Source: Alsobacter soli (GTDB taxonomy: Bacteria; Pseudomonadota; Alphaproteobacteria; Rhizobiales; Beijerinckiaceae). From it: a stretch of 60,693 nt of DNA. A program made the translations under genes and the position numbers. Shown piece by piece: positions 1 through 8,539 of this stretch (positions are counted from its first letter, which is position 1; each line of letters starts with the position of its first letter). The DNA is taken from assembly GCF_003004785.1 (NCBI RefSeq), contig NZ_PVZS01000031.1, positions 1 through 60,693 of the forward strand, written 5' to 3'. The notes under the pieces are model-generated. The model was not told the origin of the DNA. It made no database searches and worked only from the letters and a program-made list of their open reading frames with translations.

Positions 1-371
1 GTGCAGAAGCCGTGGGCGAAGCCGGCCGGAATATAGAGCTGCTCGCCTGCATCCGCGTCGAGCCGCACGGCCACGTGGCGTCCGAAGGTCGGCGAGGAGC
101 GCCGCAGGTCGACCGCCACGTCCAGGATGGCCCCGGCCAGCACGCGCACGAGCTTGGCCTGGGCGAAGGGCGCGAGCTGGAAATGCAGCCCGCGCACGGT
201 GCCGGGATGGACGGAGAAGGACTGATTGTCCTGGACGAAATCGTCCGTCACGCCCGCGGCCGCGAGGGAATCGCGGCGAAAAGTCTCGGCGAACCAGCCG
301 CGGTCGTCGCCGTACCGGGCGGAGCTGATCAAGAGGACGTCCGGGAGATCAGATCTTTTCACAATCATCAT
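1..371 (-). CDS. rfbC: dTDP-4-dehydrorhamnose 3,5-epimerase, C-terminus cut by window edge
   Basis: RmlC epimerises C3 and C5 of dTDP-4-keto-6-deoxyglucose in dTDP-L-rhamnose synthesis in the cytoplasm. About 123 N-terminal residues are present out of a family length near 180. The frame shows the N-terminal DDRGWFAETFR block, the VRGLHFQ motif with catalytic His63, and the QLYIPAGFAHGF segment of the cupin barrel. The start has two adjacent ATGs (371 and 368) behind a GAGG-like ribosome site. The gene lies 132 bases downstream of the aminotransferase gene on the same strand and is probably co-transcribed with it. The rest lies beyond base 1. Family assignment is firm; only activity is inferred. 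Confidence 0.93.
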   Translation of the reverse strand, partial: MMIVKRSDLPDVLLISSARYGDDRGWFAETFRRDSLAAAGVTDDFVQDNQSFSVHPGTVRGLHFQLAPFAQAKLVRVLAGAILDVAVDLRRSSPTFGRHVAVRLDADAGEQLYIPAGFAHGFC

Positions 372-503
372 TGCTGGAGGTCCTCGATGCGAATTGGAGC
401 GCGCCGCAATTGGCGAGCTGGTTCGCCCCCCTCAACGGAACTGGAGATGACGGCCGCTGGCGCTGTGAAGGACACGTGAGTTGTGGCCGCGACGTCCTCG
501 GCG

Positions 504-1613
504 TCAGCCATCAAGGACACCCGAGGCGATGATCTCCTTCATCACGTCAGCCACATTGTGGGCGTCTTCCACGCTGAGGTGTGGGCCCATGGGGAGACTC
601 AGAACCTGATCCGCCATCCGCTCCGCGATGGGCAGTGCGGCAGTCGCGTAGGAGCCATAAGCGCGCTGCCGATGCGGGGGAACGGGGTAGTGGATCAAGC
701 TGCCGATGCCGCGCGCCTCAAGGGCGCGCATCAGAAGATCGCGCCTGGGGTGGCGCACCACATAGAGGTGCCACACCGGATCCGCGAACCCCGCCGACGA
801 GGGCAGGATCAGTCCGGTGTCGCGCAGCCGTTCCTGATAGACCGACGCGATCTCTCGACGGCGTTCATTCCAAGCATCCAGATGCGGGAGCTTCGCGCCC
901 AGGATGGCAGCCTGCACGGGATCCAGGCGGCTGTTAAAGCCGATGACGTCGTTGATGTAGCGCTGCCCCGAGCCGTAGTTGCGCAGGCGTCGCAGTTCCG
1001 AGGCCAGGCGCTCATCATCCGTGGTGATCGCGCCGGCGTCCCCCATCGCGCCAAGGTTCTTGCCCGGGTAGAAGCTCCACGAGACGAGGTCGGAGTGGGC
1101 GCCGACCCGGCGGTTCTTGTAACGGGCTCCATGCGCCTGGGCCGCGTCCTCGAGGACGCGAAGCCCATGGTTGCGCGCGACGGCGTTGATGGCGTCAAGG
1201 TCGGCGGGCTGCCCATAAAGGTGAACCGGGATGATGGCGCGGGTGCGCGGCGTGATCGCGTCCTCGACGCGGTCGGGATCCAGGTTGAAGGTGTCTTCCC
1301 GCGGCTCGACTGGAACCGGCTTCGCCCCGGCATGCGTGACGGCCAGCCATGTCGCGATGAACGTGTTCGATGGAACGATGACCTCGTCCCCTTCGCCGAC
1401 GCCCAGGGCGCGCAGGCTGAGGTGCAAGGCGTCGAGCCCGTTCGCGACGCCAATGCAATGGGCCGCGTCGCAGTGGCGGGCGAACTGGTCTTCGAACGCC
1501 TCCACCTCCGGCCCGCCGATATACCAGCCTGACCCGAGGACCCGCGCGACGGCTGCGTCGATGTCGTCCTTCAGCTCGGCGTAGGCCGGCTTCAGTTCAA
1601 GAAACGGGATCAT
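504..1613 (-). CDS. DegT/DnrJ/EryC1/StrS sugar aminotransferase (FdtB/QdtB-like)
   Basis: This PLP-dependent enzyme of 369 residues probably aminates a dTDP-3-keto-6-deoxyhexose at C3. Visible motifs are the GSGWYIGGPEVEAFE entry block, ANGLDAL phosphate-binding loop, EDAAQAHGA with Asp156 and Gln159 for the PLP ring, and FYPGKNLGAMGDAG with Lys185 as the Schiff-base lysine. Its ATG overlaps the stop of the upstream ketoisomerase/acyltransferase gene by four bases, so the two are translationally coupled. That partner points to dTDP-Fuc3NAc or dTDP-Qui3NAc synthesis rather than a 4-amino sugar. The exact sugar cannot be read from the sequence. Confidence 0.92.
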   Translation of the reverse strand: MIPFLELKPAYAELKDDIDAAVARVLGSGWYIGGPEVEAFEDQFARHCDAAHCIGVANGLDALHLSLRALGVGEGDEVIVPSNTFIATWLAVTHAGAKPVPVEPREDTFNLDPDRVEDAITPRTRAIIPVHLYGQPADLDAINAVARNHGLRVLEDAAQAHGARYKNRRVGAHSDLVSWSFYPGKNLGAMGDAGAITTDDERLASELRRLRNYGSGQRYINDVIGFNSRLDPVQAAILGAKLPHLDAWNERRREIASVYQERLRDTGLILPSSAGFADPVWHLYVVRHPRRDLLMRALEARGIGSLIHYPVPPHRQRAYGSYATAALPIAERMADQVLSLPMGPHLSVEDAHNVADVMKEIIASGVLDG

Positions 1614-2512
1614 CCGAGCTGCACCTCGCGCAGAAATTCCTGGTAGCTCCGGATGTAGTCCGCTGGATCATAGTATTCGGAGGCGAATGCGACGAGAACC
1701 GCATCCGGAGTGTACTTGTAGTGTACGCGCCAGACCATCGGCGGCAGGTAGATGCCCAGATCCGGCCGGTCCAGGCGGAATTCCTGTCGGGCGCGGCCGT
1801 CGTCGGCCACGACGGAGCAGCTGCCCGTGACGCAGACGAGAAGTTCCTGGCATTGCCGATGGGCGTGCTCGCCCCGCGTTTCGACGCTCGGCACCCCGAA
1901 GACGACGAAGTAGCGCTTGACGGCGAAGGGCAGGGTGCGCCCGAACTCGCCGACGCTGAGGCTGCCGCGGATGTCGTTGATCAGGGGCAGCTGATGGAGC
2001 GTGACGCCGCGGACCGACGTGGCCGTCGCCCCCGCGCTTGTCGCCGGGGCCGCCTCCCGGACGGTGTCGACGTAGCCCGTGATCCGCGCCGGATTGCCGG
2101 AGACGACGGCGAAGGCCGGGACCGAGTGCGTCACGACCGCGCCGGCGGCGACATGGGCGCTGGCGCCGATGGTCACCCCGGCGAGGATGACCGCGCCGGC
2201 CTCGATGACGGCGCCTGCTTCGACCAGCGTGGGGCCGCTCGGCGACGCCTTCGGGCTGGCCGAATCCGGCGCCGCGAACGTCACATTGGGACCGATCCGG
2301 ACGCTGTCGGCCAGGGCCAACGGACCGAGCAACCGTGTCCCGTCGCCCACCGTCGCCCGGGAGCCGACCCGGACCGCGCGATCGACCAAGCAGTGGCTGC
2401 CCACGACCGCGCCCGCGCCGATCTGTGCGTCCGGGCCGATCAGGGTGAAGGCCCCGACTGAAGCGGTGGGGTCCACGTAGAGGGTCTGGACCTCCGCTGT
2501 GGAGTGGATCAT
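1610..2512 (-). CDS. Bifunctional left-handed beta-helix acyltransferase / dTDP-4-keto-6-deoxyglucose 3,4-ketoisomerase (WxcM/FdtD-like)
   Basis: The 300-residue protein fuses two domains. Residues about 1-150 are hexapeptide repeats (IGPDAQIGAGAVVG and similar) ending in the SGNPARITG cap typical of N-acetyltransferases. Residues about 165-300 form a cupin like FdtA/WxcM, with the RGEHAHR motif (His216, His218) and the IYLPPMVWRVHY segment. The known WxcM and FdtD proteins have the same domain order: the cupin isomerises the 4-keto to a 3-keto sugar and the helix domain N-acetylates the amino sugar. With the coupled aminotransferase this forms a complete short branch from dTDP-4-keto-6-deoxyglucose to a 3-acetamido-3,6-dideoxyhexose. 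Fuc3NAc versus Qui3NAc is unresolved. Confidence 0.88.
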   Translation of the reverse strand: MIHSTAEVQTLYVDPTASVGAFTLIGPDAQIGAGAVVGSHCLVDRAVRVGSRATVGDGTRLLGPLALADSVRIGPNVTFAAPDSASPKASPSGPTLVEAGAVIEAGAVILAGVTIGASAHVAAGAVVTHSVPAFAVVSGNPARITGYVDTVREAAPATSAGATATSVRGVTLHQLPLINDIRGSLSVGEFGRTLPFAVKRYFVVFGVPSVETRGEHAHRQCQELLVCVTGSCSVVADDGRARQEFRLDRPDLGIYLPPMVWRVHYKYTPDAVLVAFASEYYDPADYIRSYQEFLREVQLG

Positions 2513-2661
2513 TCGGGGCTCCTCGGCACGACGAAGGAACCTTAACGAGTAGCTGCGCTACTGAACAGAGCGAGGCTTAGACGTGGTTTAAATCTCGTGG
2601 GCCTCGACGGGGGCCTTCCTATGGTCTAGTCGAATCCGGCGCGGTCGCGGCGAAATCCTTC
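2513..2661. promoter_or_regulatory. Divergent promoter region with a 15-bp palindrome
   Basis: This 149-base gap separates the minus-strand amino-sugar genes from the plus-strand MBOAT gene and must hold promoters for both. A perfect interrupted palindrome, AGTAGC-TGC-GCTACT, lies at 2548-2562 and could be an operator. The bound factor is unknown, and no clear -35/-10 pair could be assigned. Confidence 0.35.
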
Positions 2662-4104
2662 ATGCAATTCACTTCGTTGACTTATGTTTTCGTGTTCCTG
2701 CCCTTCGTCATCGCGGGTTGGATTGCGCTGAGACGCACGCCTTTCGCCAATGCGTTCATCGCGGCGGCGAGCCTTTATTTTTACGCCTCGTCTGCGCTCT
2801 GGTATCTCGGGCCGCTCTTCGCGACGGCGCTGCTCGACTACGTGGTCGGCCAGAAGGTGCACGCGACCAACGACGAGCGCAGGCGCAAGACCCTTACCGC
2901 CGCGAGCATCGTCGCCAATCTCGGCTTGCTAGGTTATTTTAAGTACGCGCCATGGCTGACCAGCAAAGCCTCGGTCGTCCTGGCGCATTATGGCCTGTCG
3001 ATCCCCGTCGTTGCGGTGGGGCTTCCGCCGGCGATATCTTTTTATACCTTTCAGTCGATGAGCTACACGATCGACATCTGCCGAAGAGAGTTCAAGCCCT
3101 ACCGGTCGGTGGTCGATTATCTTTCGTTCGTGACCTTCTTTCCGCATCTCGTCGCCGGGCCCATCATGCGGGCGCGCGACCTTCTCCCGCAACTGGCCAA
3201 GGACCGCAGCCTGCCCTCGGCGGACCAGGTCGGCTCGGCGCTGTTTCTGATCCTGTTCGGACTGTTCCAGAAGCTCGTGGTGGCCGACAACGCCGCCTTG
3301 CTCGTGGACGCCGTCTCGAAGGCCGCCAGCCCTGGAGGGCAGGGCGTCGCGCCGGGGATGGGCCTGATCTTCGCCTATGCCTTCGCCGTTCAGATCTATT
3401 GTGACTTCGCCGGCTACTCCAGCATCGCGCGCGGATCGGCCCGCCTGCTCAACGTGGAGTTGATGCGCAATTTCGCCACGCCCTATTTCGCGACGGGACC
3501 CTCGGACTTCTGGGGACGCTGGCACATCTCCCTCTCGACCTGGCTGCGCGACTACCTCTACATCCCCCTCGGGGGCAACCGGGGCGGGGCTTGGTCCACC
3601 TACCGCAACCTGATGCTGACGATGGTGCTCGGAGGGCTGTGGCACGGGGCGGGCACCATGTTCCTCGTCTGGGGGTTCTGGCACGGCTGCCTGCTGGTGC
3701 TCTACCGCGTGTTTCCACTCGACCGGTTCCTGAGCCGCGCCGGGCGGTGGGGCAAGGTCGCCGCGCAGATCCTGTTCTTCCATCTGGTCTGCGTCGGCTG
3801 GATCTTTTTCAGGACCACGGCGGACCAGGTCGGCCCGATCTTCAGGTCGATCCTGCACATGGGCCAATTGGCGTCCGAGTCAGCCCTGCGTCAGGCCTTC
3901 CTCGGATCCTTGTGGCTCCTTGTGCTGGTCTGGACGCCGATGCTGGTGATGGACTACGTGGCCTGGAGGCGGGGAGGGGAGTTCACCGACGTGTTCCCCC
4001 GCCTTCCCACAGCCGCCAAGGCGTTCCTCGCCCTGGTGCTGTTCTACGCCATCGTGTTTTTCGCGCGCCGCCAGGCGAGCGAATTCATCTACTTCGCGTT
4101 CTGA
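2662..4104 (+). CDS. MBOAT family membrane O-acyltransferase (AlgI-like)
   Basis: This polytopic inner-membrane protein of 480 residues probably carries acyl groups across the membrane for O-acetylation of a polysaccharide. It shows the AlgI features: FPHLVAGPIMR near residue 160, the FWGRWHISLSTWLRDYLYIPLGG block at about 283-305 (His288), and GGLWHGAG with the presumed catalytic His328. Length matches the family (about 470-520). The ATG at 2662 starts directly at the first membrane segment. Its 3' end overlaps the convergent SGNH-like gene by 16 bases. That gene resembles the periplasmic partner which usually takes the acyl group from an AlgI protein. Substrate is inferred to be the EPS of this cluster. 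Confidence 0.93.
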   Translation: MQFTSLTYVFVFLPFVIAGWIALRRTPFANAFIAAASLYFYASSALWYLGPLFATALLDYVVGQKVHATNDERRRKTLTAASIVANLGLLGYFKYAPWLTSKASVVLAHYGLSIPVVAVGLPPAISFYTFQSMSYTIDICRREFKPYRSVVDYLSFVTFFPHLVAGPIMRARDLLPQLAKDRSLPSADQVGSALFLILFGLFQKLVVADNAALLVDAVSKAASPGGQGVAPGMGLIFAYAFAVQIYCDFAGYSSIARGSARLLNVELMRNFATPYFATGPSDFWGRWHISLSTWLRDYLYIPLGGNRGGAWSTYRNLMLTMVLGGLWHGAGTMFLVWGFWHGCLLVLYRVFPLDRFLSRAGRWGKVAAQILFFHLVCVGWIFFRTTADQVGPIFRSILHMGQLASESALRQAFLGSLWLLVLVWTPMLVMDYVAWRRGGEFTDVFPRLPTAAKAFLALVLFYAIVFFARRQASEFIYFAF

Positions 4105-5675
4105 TGCGCCGCGTCTTCGCGGAAGGTGGCGCGCAGCATCTTGAGTTCCGGACCCCTGGCGCTGGGCGAGAGTTGCGGACCCGGCCACTGCGCCTTCCCC
4201 CGCGTGGAGACCAGGATTTCGAGCCAGCCGCCGTAGCGGGCGGCCGCGGCCGGGATGCGCCAGTTCAGGCGGGGGCGGCCGTCCACGAGGTCGTCGGGCA
4301 AGCGTTCGCAGGGCTCGCCGAACACCGAAAGGGTCGTTGCCGCGCGCAGGTCGTCGGGAACATCGCGCGCGAGTTCGACCGAAATGTCACGGGCCGCACG
4401 ATCTGCGCGCGCGAACAGGAGCGCCTCGTCGCGCCCAGCCCGGATGGCGCGATAAGCCCCGTCAGGGCCGGAGGCCGCAGGGGCCAGGCCGTAAGACGGC
4501 GTGTGGGCGTCCATCTCGATCCTCGGCACGGTTGTCCGGGGATGGCCGGGCGCCGCCGGAGGCGTGCCGAACCGCGACGCCGCCTCGCGAAGGATGGCGG
4601 CGACCCGCAGCGAATTCTCCCGCACGTAGGGCGTGGCCACGTGCTCCAGAGCCGAGAACCGATTTTCCGGCCAGATGGGGGCCGTGGCCACTGTGACCTC
4701 CGGGTGGAGGGCGCCGTAGTCCAAGAGTGATTGATTGAGCTGTTGCAGGCGCTCGCCGACCGCTCCCTGGGCGTACACGTCCGCGACCGGCGCCCCGATG
4801 ATGACGAGATGGGCCTCGTGGGTTTCAGCGAGTTCCCGGTAGGCGTCGAACACCCGGTAGGCCAGAGGCCTTCGGACCAGATGCCGCCAGTCGAACTCAT
4901 AGTCCGTGCGGGGATTGCGCTCGCCCACCTGTTCCATGAGCGCACGGTCGCTGACCCCGCTCGTCCCCGGGACGATGGTGCGCAACCACGAGGCAAGCCC
5001 GCCCGACACGTCGCCTTCCTGGTCGTGTTCGCGCGTCCAGCCGCCGCTCTCGGCGACCATGGCCTTCGCTTCCGGATAGCGCTTCAGGTCGTCATAGGGC
5101 CGTCCGCCCGGCCAGGATGCATGGCCGTAATAGGCGAGATCCGTGACCTGGCGACGCCAGCCCAGCGTGGGCAGCCGGAACAGCGCGTGGAAGCGGCTGT
5201 TGTACTCGCGCCAGATATCCTGGTCGAGCAGGTCCTTGGCTTCCACGTACTCCTTCACCGGCGAAACCCGGGGCGTGAAGTGAAGCACGAGGAAGCGGAC
5301 GCCTGGATTGTTGTCCAGAAGGCGCCGGGCGACGCCAAGATAGCCATAAAATCCCTGGTTCCCGAACGCGCTCGCGTTCAAGTAGCGCATGCCCGGGAAT
5401 TCGGCCTCGACCAGGGGAGGCTGGACCCCGTGCAGGCCGGAGCTGTCTCCGACCTGAATCACCGACGGCTCGTCGTGGCCGTAGAGCCGCATCTTCTCGT
5501 CGAGGACCACCCGCGTCGGCGGCTCGTTCTGGCGGTAGCCGAATTCGAGGAAGTTGCGCCGGTCGTCGACCCCGGTGGGCGCGAGCAAGGCGACAGCCGC
5601 CTCGATGGCCACGAGCCCGAGGAGAGCCAGGCCGACCCACGCGACCGGATGTCTTGGATGGATGGCGGCCTTCAA
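4089..5675 (-). CDS. Membrane-anchored SGNH-hydrolase-like protein, probable acetyltransferase partner of the MBOAT
   Basis: The protein has one N-terminal membrane segment (about residues 10-32) and a periplasmic domain with an SGNH-type GDSSGLHG motif at about 76-83, where the Ser would be the nucleophile. Such proteins (AlgJ, AlgX, DltD-like) finish the acyl transfer begun by an MBOAT protein. The start is uncertain: the frame is open to a TTG at 5720, and I chose the TTG at 5675 because AGGA lies about six bases before it and the product begins with a short basic stretch and then the membrane helix. The first ATG falls after the helix. The gene is convergent with the MBOAT gene, which is unusual because such pairs usually share an operon. 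Confidence 0.7.
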   Translation of the reverse strand: MKAAIHPRHPVAWVGLALLGLVAIEAAVALLAPTGVDDRRNFLEFGYRQNEPPTRVVLDEKMRLYGHDEPSVIQVGDSSGLHGVQPPLVEAEFPGMRYLNASAFGNQGFYGYLGVARRLLDNNPGVRFLVLHFTPRVSPVKEYVEAKDLLDQDIWREYNSRFHALFRLPTLGWRRQVTDLAYYGHASWPGGRPYDDLKRYPEAKAMVAESGGWTREHDQEGDVSGGLASWLRTIVPGTSGVSDRALMEQVGERNPRTDYEFDWRHLVRRPLAYRVFDAYRELAETHEAHLVIIGAPVADVYAQGAVGERLQQLNQSLLDYGALHPEVTVATAPIWPENRFSALEHVATPYVRENSLRVAAILREAASRFGTPPAAPGHPRTTVPRIEMDAHTPSYGLAPAASGPDGAYRAIRAGRDEALLFARADRAARDISVELARDVPDDLRAATTLSVFGEPCERLPDDLVDGRPRLNWRIPAAAARYGGWLEILVSTRGKAQWPGPQLSPSARGPELKMLRATFREDAAHQNAK

Positions 5676-5791
5676 CCTGTTGTCCTGCTCGCACCAGCGT
5701 CTTGCACGCAGGCGGCTCAACGCCGCCGCCGATGGGGCCAGCCTAGCAGGCTGGCCCGTGTGCAGGTAAGAGGACGAAGCATGCTTTTGCC

Positions 5792-7078
5792 GTGCCGATG
5801 GGAGAGGCTTGTTTCAAGCTTAATCCGAGGACGGCGCGAACCGCGGGTGAGCCCTTGTCTGAAACCTCCGTCGAGGCGGATCCGCTGGTCTCGGTCCTCG
5901 TGGCTTGCCGCGATGTCGCGGCCTATATCGACGAGGCGCTCTTGTCGGCCCGTGGGCAGACCGTCGCCGCGCTGGAGATCCTCGTGGTCGACGACGCATC
6001 GCGCGACGCCACCGCAGACAGGATCGGGGCCCATGTTCGCGCAGATCGCCGGGTGCGGCTCATCCAGGGAACCGGGGACGGACCCGGGGCGGCGCGCAAC
6101 AGGGCCCTCGCGCAGGCGCGGGGAGCATGGGTCGCGGTTCTGGACGGCGACGACGCCATGCATCCGCGCCGGCTGGAGCTGCTCCTCGGGGAAGCGCAGC
6201 GCTCGGGGGCGGACATCGTCCTGGACAACATGCTCGCCTTCTGGGAGGGCGGGGCGGAGCCGCCCTCGCTCGTCATGTCGGGCGGCCCGTGGCTGGCTCC
6301 CGCGGATATCGATCTCGCACGCTACATCGAGAACAATCCCATGCTGACCGGGGATCCGGCGCTGGGCTACCTCAAGCCGCTGCTTCGCAGGAGCAGCCTG
6401 GTCGGAGGTGACGCAGGTGTCCGCTACGATGAGCGCCTGCGGATCGGCGAGGACTACGATCTGGTCGCGCGCCTGCTCGCCGCCGGGGCGCACCTGCGCT
6501 TCATCCCTGCTCCCCTCTATTTCTACCGCAGGCGGGGCGGCTCGACCTCCCACCGCCTGCGCTCCGAGGACGTGAAAGCCCTCCTGGCGCAAGCGCGCGA
6601 ATTCGACGAGGTCGTCGCCGCGGGCCAGACCGAGGCTGCCCGCCAGGCTTCCGCCGACCGGATCGGCATGCTCAAGCAGATCCTGGCCTTCACCGAGCTT
6701 GTGCAAGCCATCAAGGCCCGAAACCCGGCCGCCTGCCTGCGCATCGCGGCGGGCGCCCCGGGCTCCCTCAAGCTTCTGGCGCAGGCTGCGCGGGAGGGGC
6801 TGGCGCGCCGGTTCGGGGGCAGCACCGGCCCGAAGGAGGAACGATCCGCCGAAAGGCTGGAGCTCGTGCGGGCCCCCCACGACGGGCAAGCCGGGCGGCT
6901 GAATGCGCCCGCGCCGGGCGAGCTGGAGGCGTGCTCGGCCGCGGAGCTGGAGGCGCTGGCGCGCTCCTGTCGGTTCGCCCGCGAGATCGTCTGCGAAGAC
7001 GCAGGCCTCGCAGACTTCTTGCCCTATGCCACGCTGTCGGGCGCCCAGGCCCGGTCCCGCACTGCACAGGGCGGGTGA
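5792..7078 (+). CDS. Glycosyltransferase family 2
   Basis: This 428-residue protein is a GT-A glycosyltransferase acting at the cytoplasmic membrane face on lipid-linked sugars. The fold is shown by VSVLVACRDVAAYIDEALLSA, the LVVDDASRDAT nucleotide-binding block, GPGAARNRAL, and the LDGDDAMHP metal-binding DxD motif. A later GEDYDL segment is the usual acidic catalytic region. The tail after about residue 300 is not recognised. The start is GTG at 5792; the GT2 core begins about 30 residues later. Four bases separate its stop from the GH5 gene, so the two form an operon. Donor and acceptor are unknown. Confidence 0.88.
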   Translation: MPMGEACFKLNPRTARTAGEPLSETSVEADPLVSVLVACRDVAAYIDEALLSARGQTVAALEILVVDDASRDATADRIGAHVRADRRVRLIQGTGDGPGAARNRALAQARGAWVAVLDGDDAMHPRRLELLLGEAQRSGADIVLDNMLAFWEGGAEPPSLVMSGGPWLAPADIDLARYIENNPMLTGDPALGYLKPLLRRSSLVGGDAGVRYDERLRIGEDYDLVARLLAAGAHLRFIPAPLYFYRRRGGSTSHRLRSEDVKALLAQAREFDEVVAAGQTEAARQASADRIGMLKQILAFTELVQAIKARNPAACLRIAAGAPGSLKLLAQAAREGLARRFGGSTGPKEERSAERLELVRAPHDGQAGRLNAPAPGELEACSAAELEALARSCRFAREIVCEDAGLADFLPYATLSGAQARSRTAQGG

Positions 7079-7082
7079 CACG

Positions 7083-8342
7083 ATGCTGACGCGTCGCGAG
7101 ATCCTGGGCGCCGTGGGAGGACTCGCCCTTACCCTGGCGAACCCGGGTCCCGGACGGGCGCAGGACTCCGCCCGCGTCAGCGGGCCCGCATTCGTCGGCG
7201 CGGACGGGTCCCCGTTGAAGCTGAAGGGCATCAACCTGGGCAACTGGCTGGTGCCGGAGGGGTATTTCTTCGGCTTCAACGAAAACGCCAACAGCCCGCG
7301 CGACATCGAGCAGGTGGCGGCGGAGTTGCTCGGGCCGGACGACGCCAAAGCCTTCTGGGACGCCTACCGCGACGTCTTCGTGGCCCGAGAGGACATCGCC
7401 CTGATCGCCAGGCTCGGCTTCAATCTGGTGCGTGTGCCGCTCGATCACCGCTTGTTTCTTGTCGACGCGGCGCAAGGGCCGGTCGACGGTCCCGGCTTCG
7501 CCTTGCTCGACCGGCTCATCGCCTGGTGCCGCGCCGAGGGGATCTTCGTCGTTCCCGACCTTCACTGCGCTCCGGGCGGCCAGACCGGCACCAACATCGA
7601 CAACAGCTTCGCCTACCCCTTCCTGTTGAAGAGCGAGCGCAGCCAGGCTCGCGCGCAGCTCTTCTGGGAGCGCATGGCGGAGCGCTACGCGGGCGAGCCC
7701 GCGATCCTGGGCTTCGACCTTCTGAACGAGCCCGTCGCCAATTTCCTGAGCTACGACGTCCCCGACCTGCAATCGCGGCTCACAGCCCTCTACGGGCGCC
7801 TCGCGCAGGCCGTGCGGCGGCACGACGCCAATCGCATCCTGTTCATGACGGACCGAGCCGCCTTGCGCGGGCTTCGCGACCCGAACGTCGCCTTGACCTT
7901 CCATCTGTACTGGACGCCCGATGTCGGAGAAAATTGGATCTCGGAGCCGCTCAAGTTCCGGGAGGAGACCGGACTGCCGCTCTGGATGGGCGAGTCGGGC
8001 GAGAACACCAGCCAGTGGGTCGCGCAGTTTCGGGGCCTGCTCGAAAGGCACGACATCGGCTGGTGCTTCTGGCCCTACAAGAAGCTCTTCGATGAGCGGG
8101 CGGTGGTCACCGCGGATCCCCCGAAGAGCTGGCCCACCATCGCGGCCTATGCACGCGGGCCGCGTCCCTCGATGTGGGCCGTGTTGAAAAGCCGACCCAA
8201 CCTGGACGTCGCCGCGTCGATCTGGTCTGAGCTCCTGGCCGGCCTGCAACTGTCGCGGTGCGTCCTCAACACGGGCTTCGTGGACGCCCTTGGCCTCGAC
8301 GCCGGCGGAGCCGCACATCAGCTCGTCCGAAAAGTCCGATGA
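7083..8342 (+). CDS. Exported glycoside hydrolase family 5 (cellulase-like), Tat-type leader
   Basis: The product of 419 residues is a retaining beta-glycanase with a TIM barrel. The acid/base is Glu216 in GFDLLNEP and the nucleophile Glu304 in LPLWMGESGEN. KGINLGNWLVPEG near residue 48 is the usual GH5 N-terminal strand. The leader starts MLTRREILGAVGGLALTLA, a twin-arginine-like signal, so export to the periplasm or outside is likely. The frame is open further upstream to 6903, but the ATG at 7083 is chosen because it begins the leader and directly follows the glycosyltransferase stop. It may trim or release the polymer made by this cluster. Confidence 0.88.
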   Translation: MLTRREILGAVGGLALTLANPGPGRAQDSARVSGPAFVGADGSPLKLKGINLGNWLVPEGYFFGFNENANSPRDIEQVAAELLGPDDAKAFWDAYRDVFVAREDIALIARLGFNLVRVPLDHRLFLVDAAQGPVDGPGFALLDRLIAWCRAEGIFVVPDLHCAPGGQTGTNIDNSFAYPFLLKSERSQARAQLFWERMAERYAGEPAILGFDLLNEPVANFLSYDVPDLQSRLTALYGRLAQAVRRHDANRILFMTDRAALRGLRDPNVALTFHLYWTPDVGENWISEPLKFREETGLPLWMGESGENTSQWVAQFRGLLERHDIGWCFWPYKKLFDERAVVTADPPKSWPTIAAYARGPRPSMWAVLKSRPNLDVAASIWSELLAGLQLSRCVLNTGFVDALGLDAGGAAHQLVRKVR

Positions 8343-8539
8343 TGAACCGCAGGCAAAGCCGCCTGGCCGGTTGAAAGCCGATCAAATTGGAGCGGACGTG
8401 GCAAGTCGTCACTCAGGGTTCTCGTCGATGATGACTGCCACATGGCTTTCGGGCATTGGGCGAGGGCCCCGTCCGCCGGGCGCACTTTGTGTCTGCTGCC
8501 ACCGGTGTTAAGAAGAACTGGGGACGAGGGGCGTCGGCG

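Noticed and set aside
5717-7348. Long minus-strand frame over the GT2 and GH5 genes
   Set aside because: The plus-strand genes have clear catalytic motifs and leaders, while the reverse frame has none.
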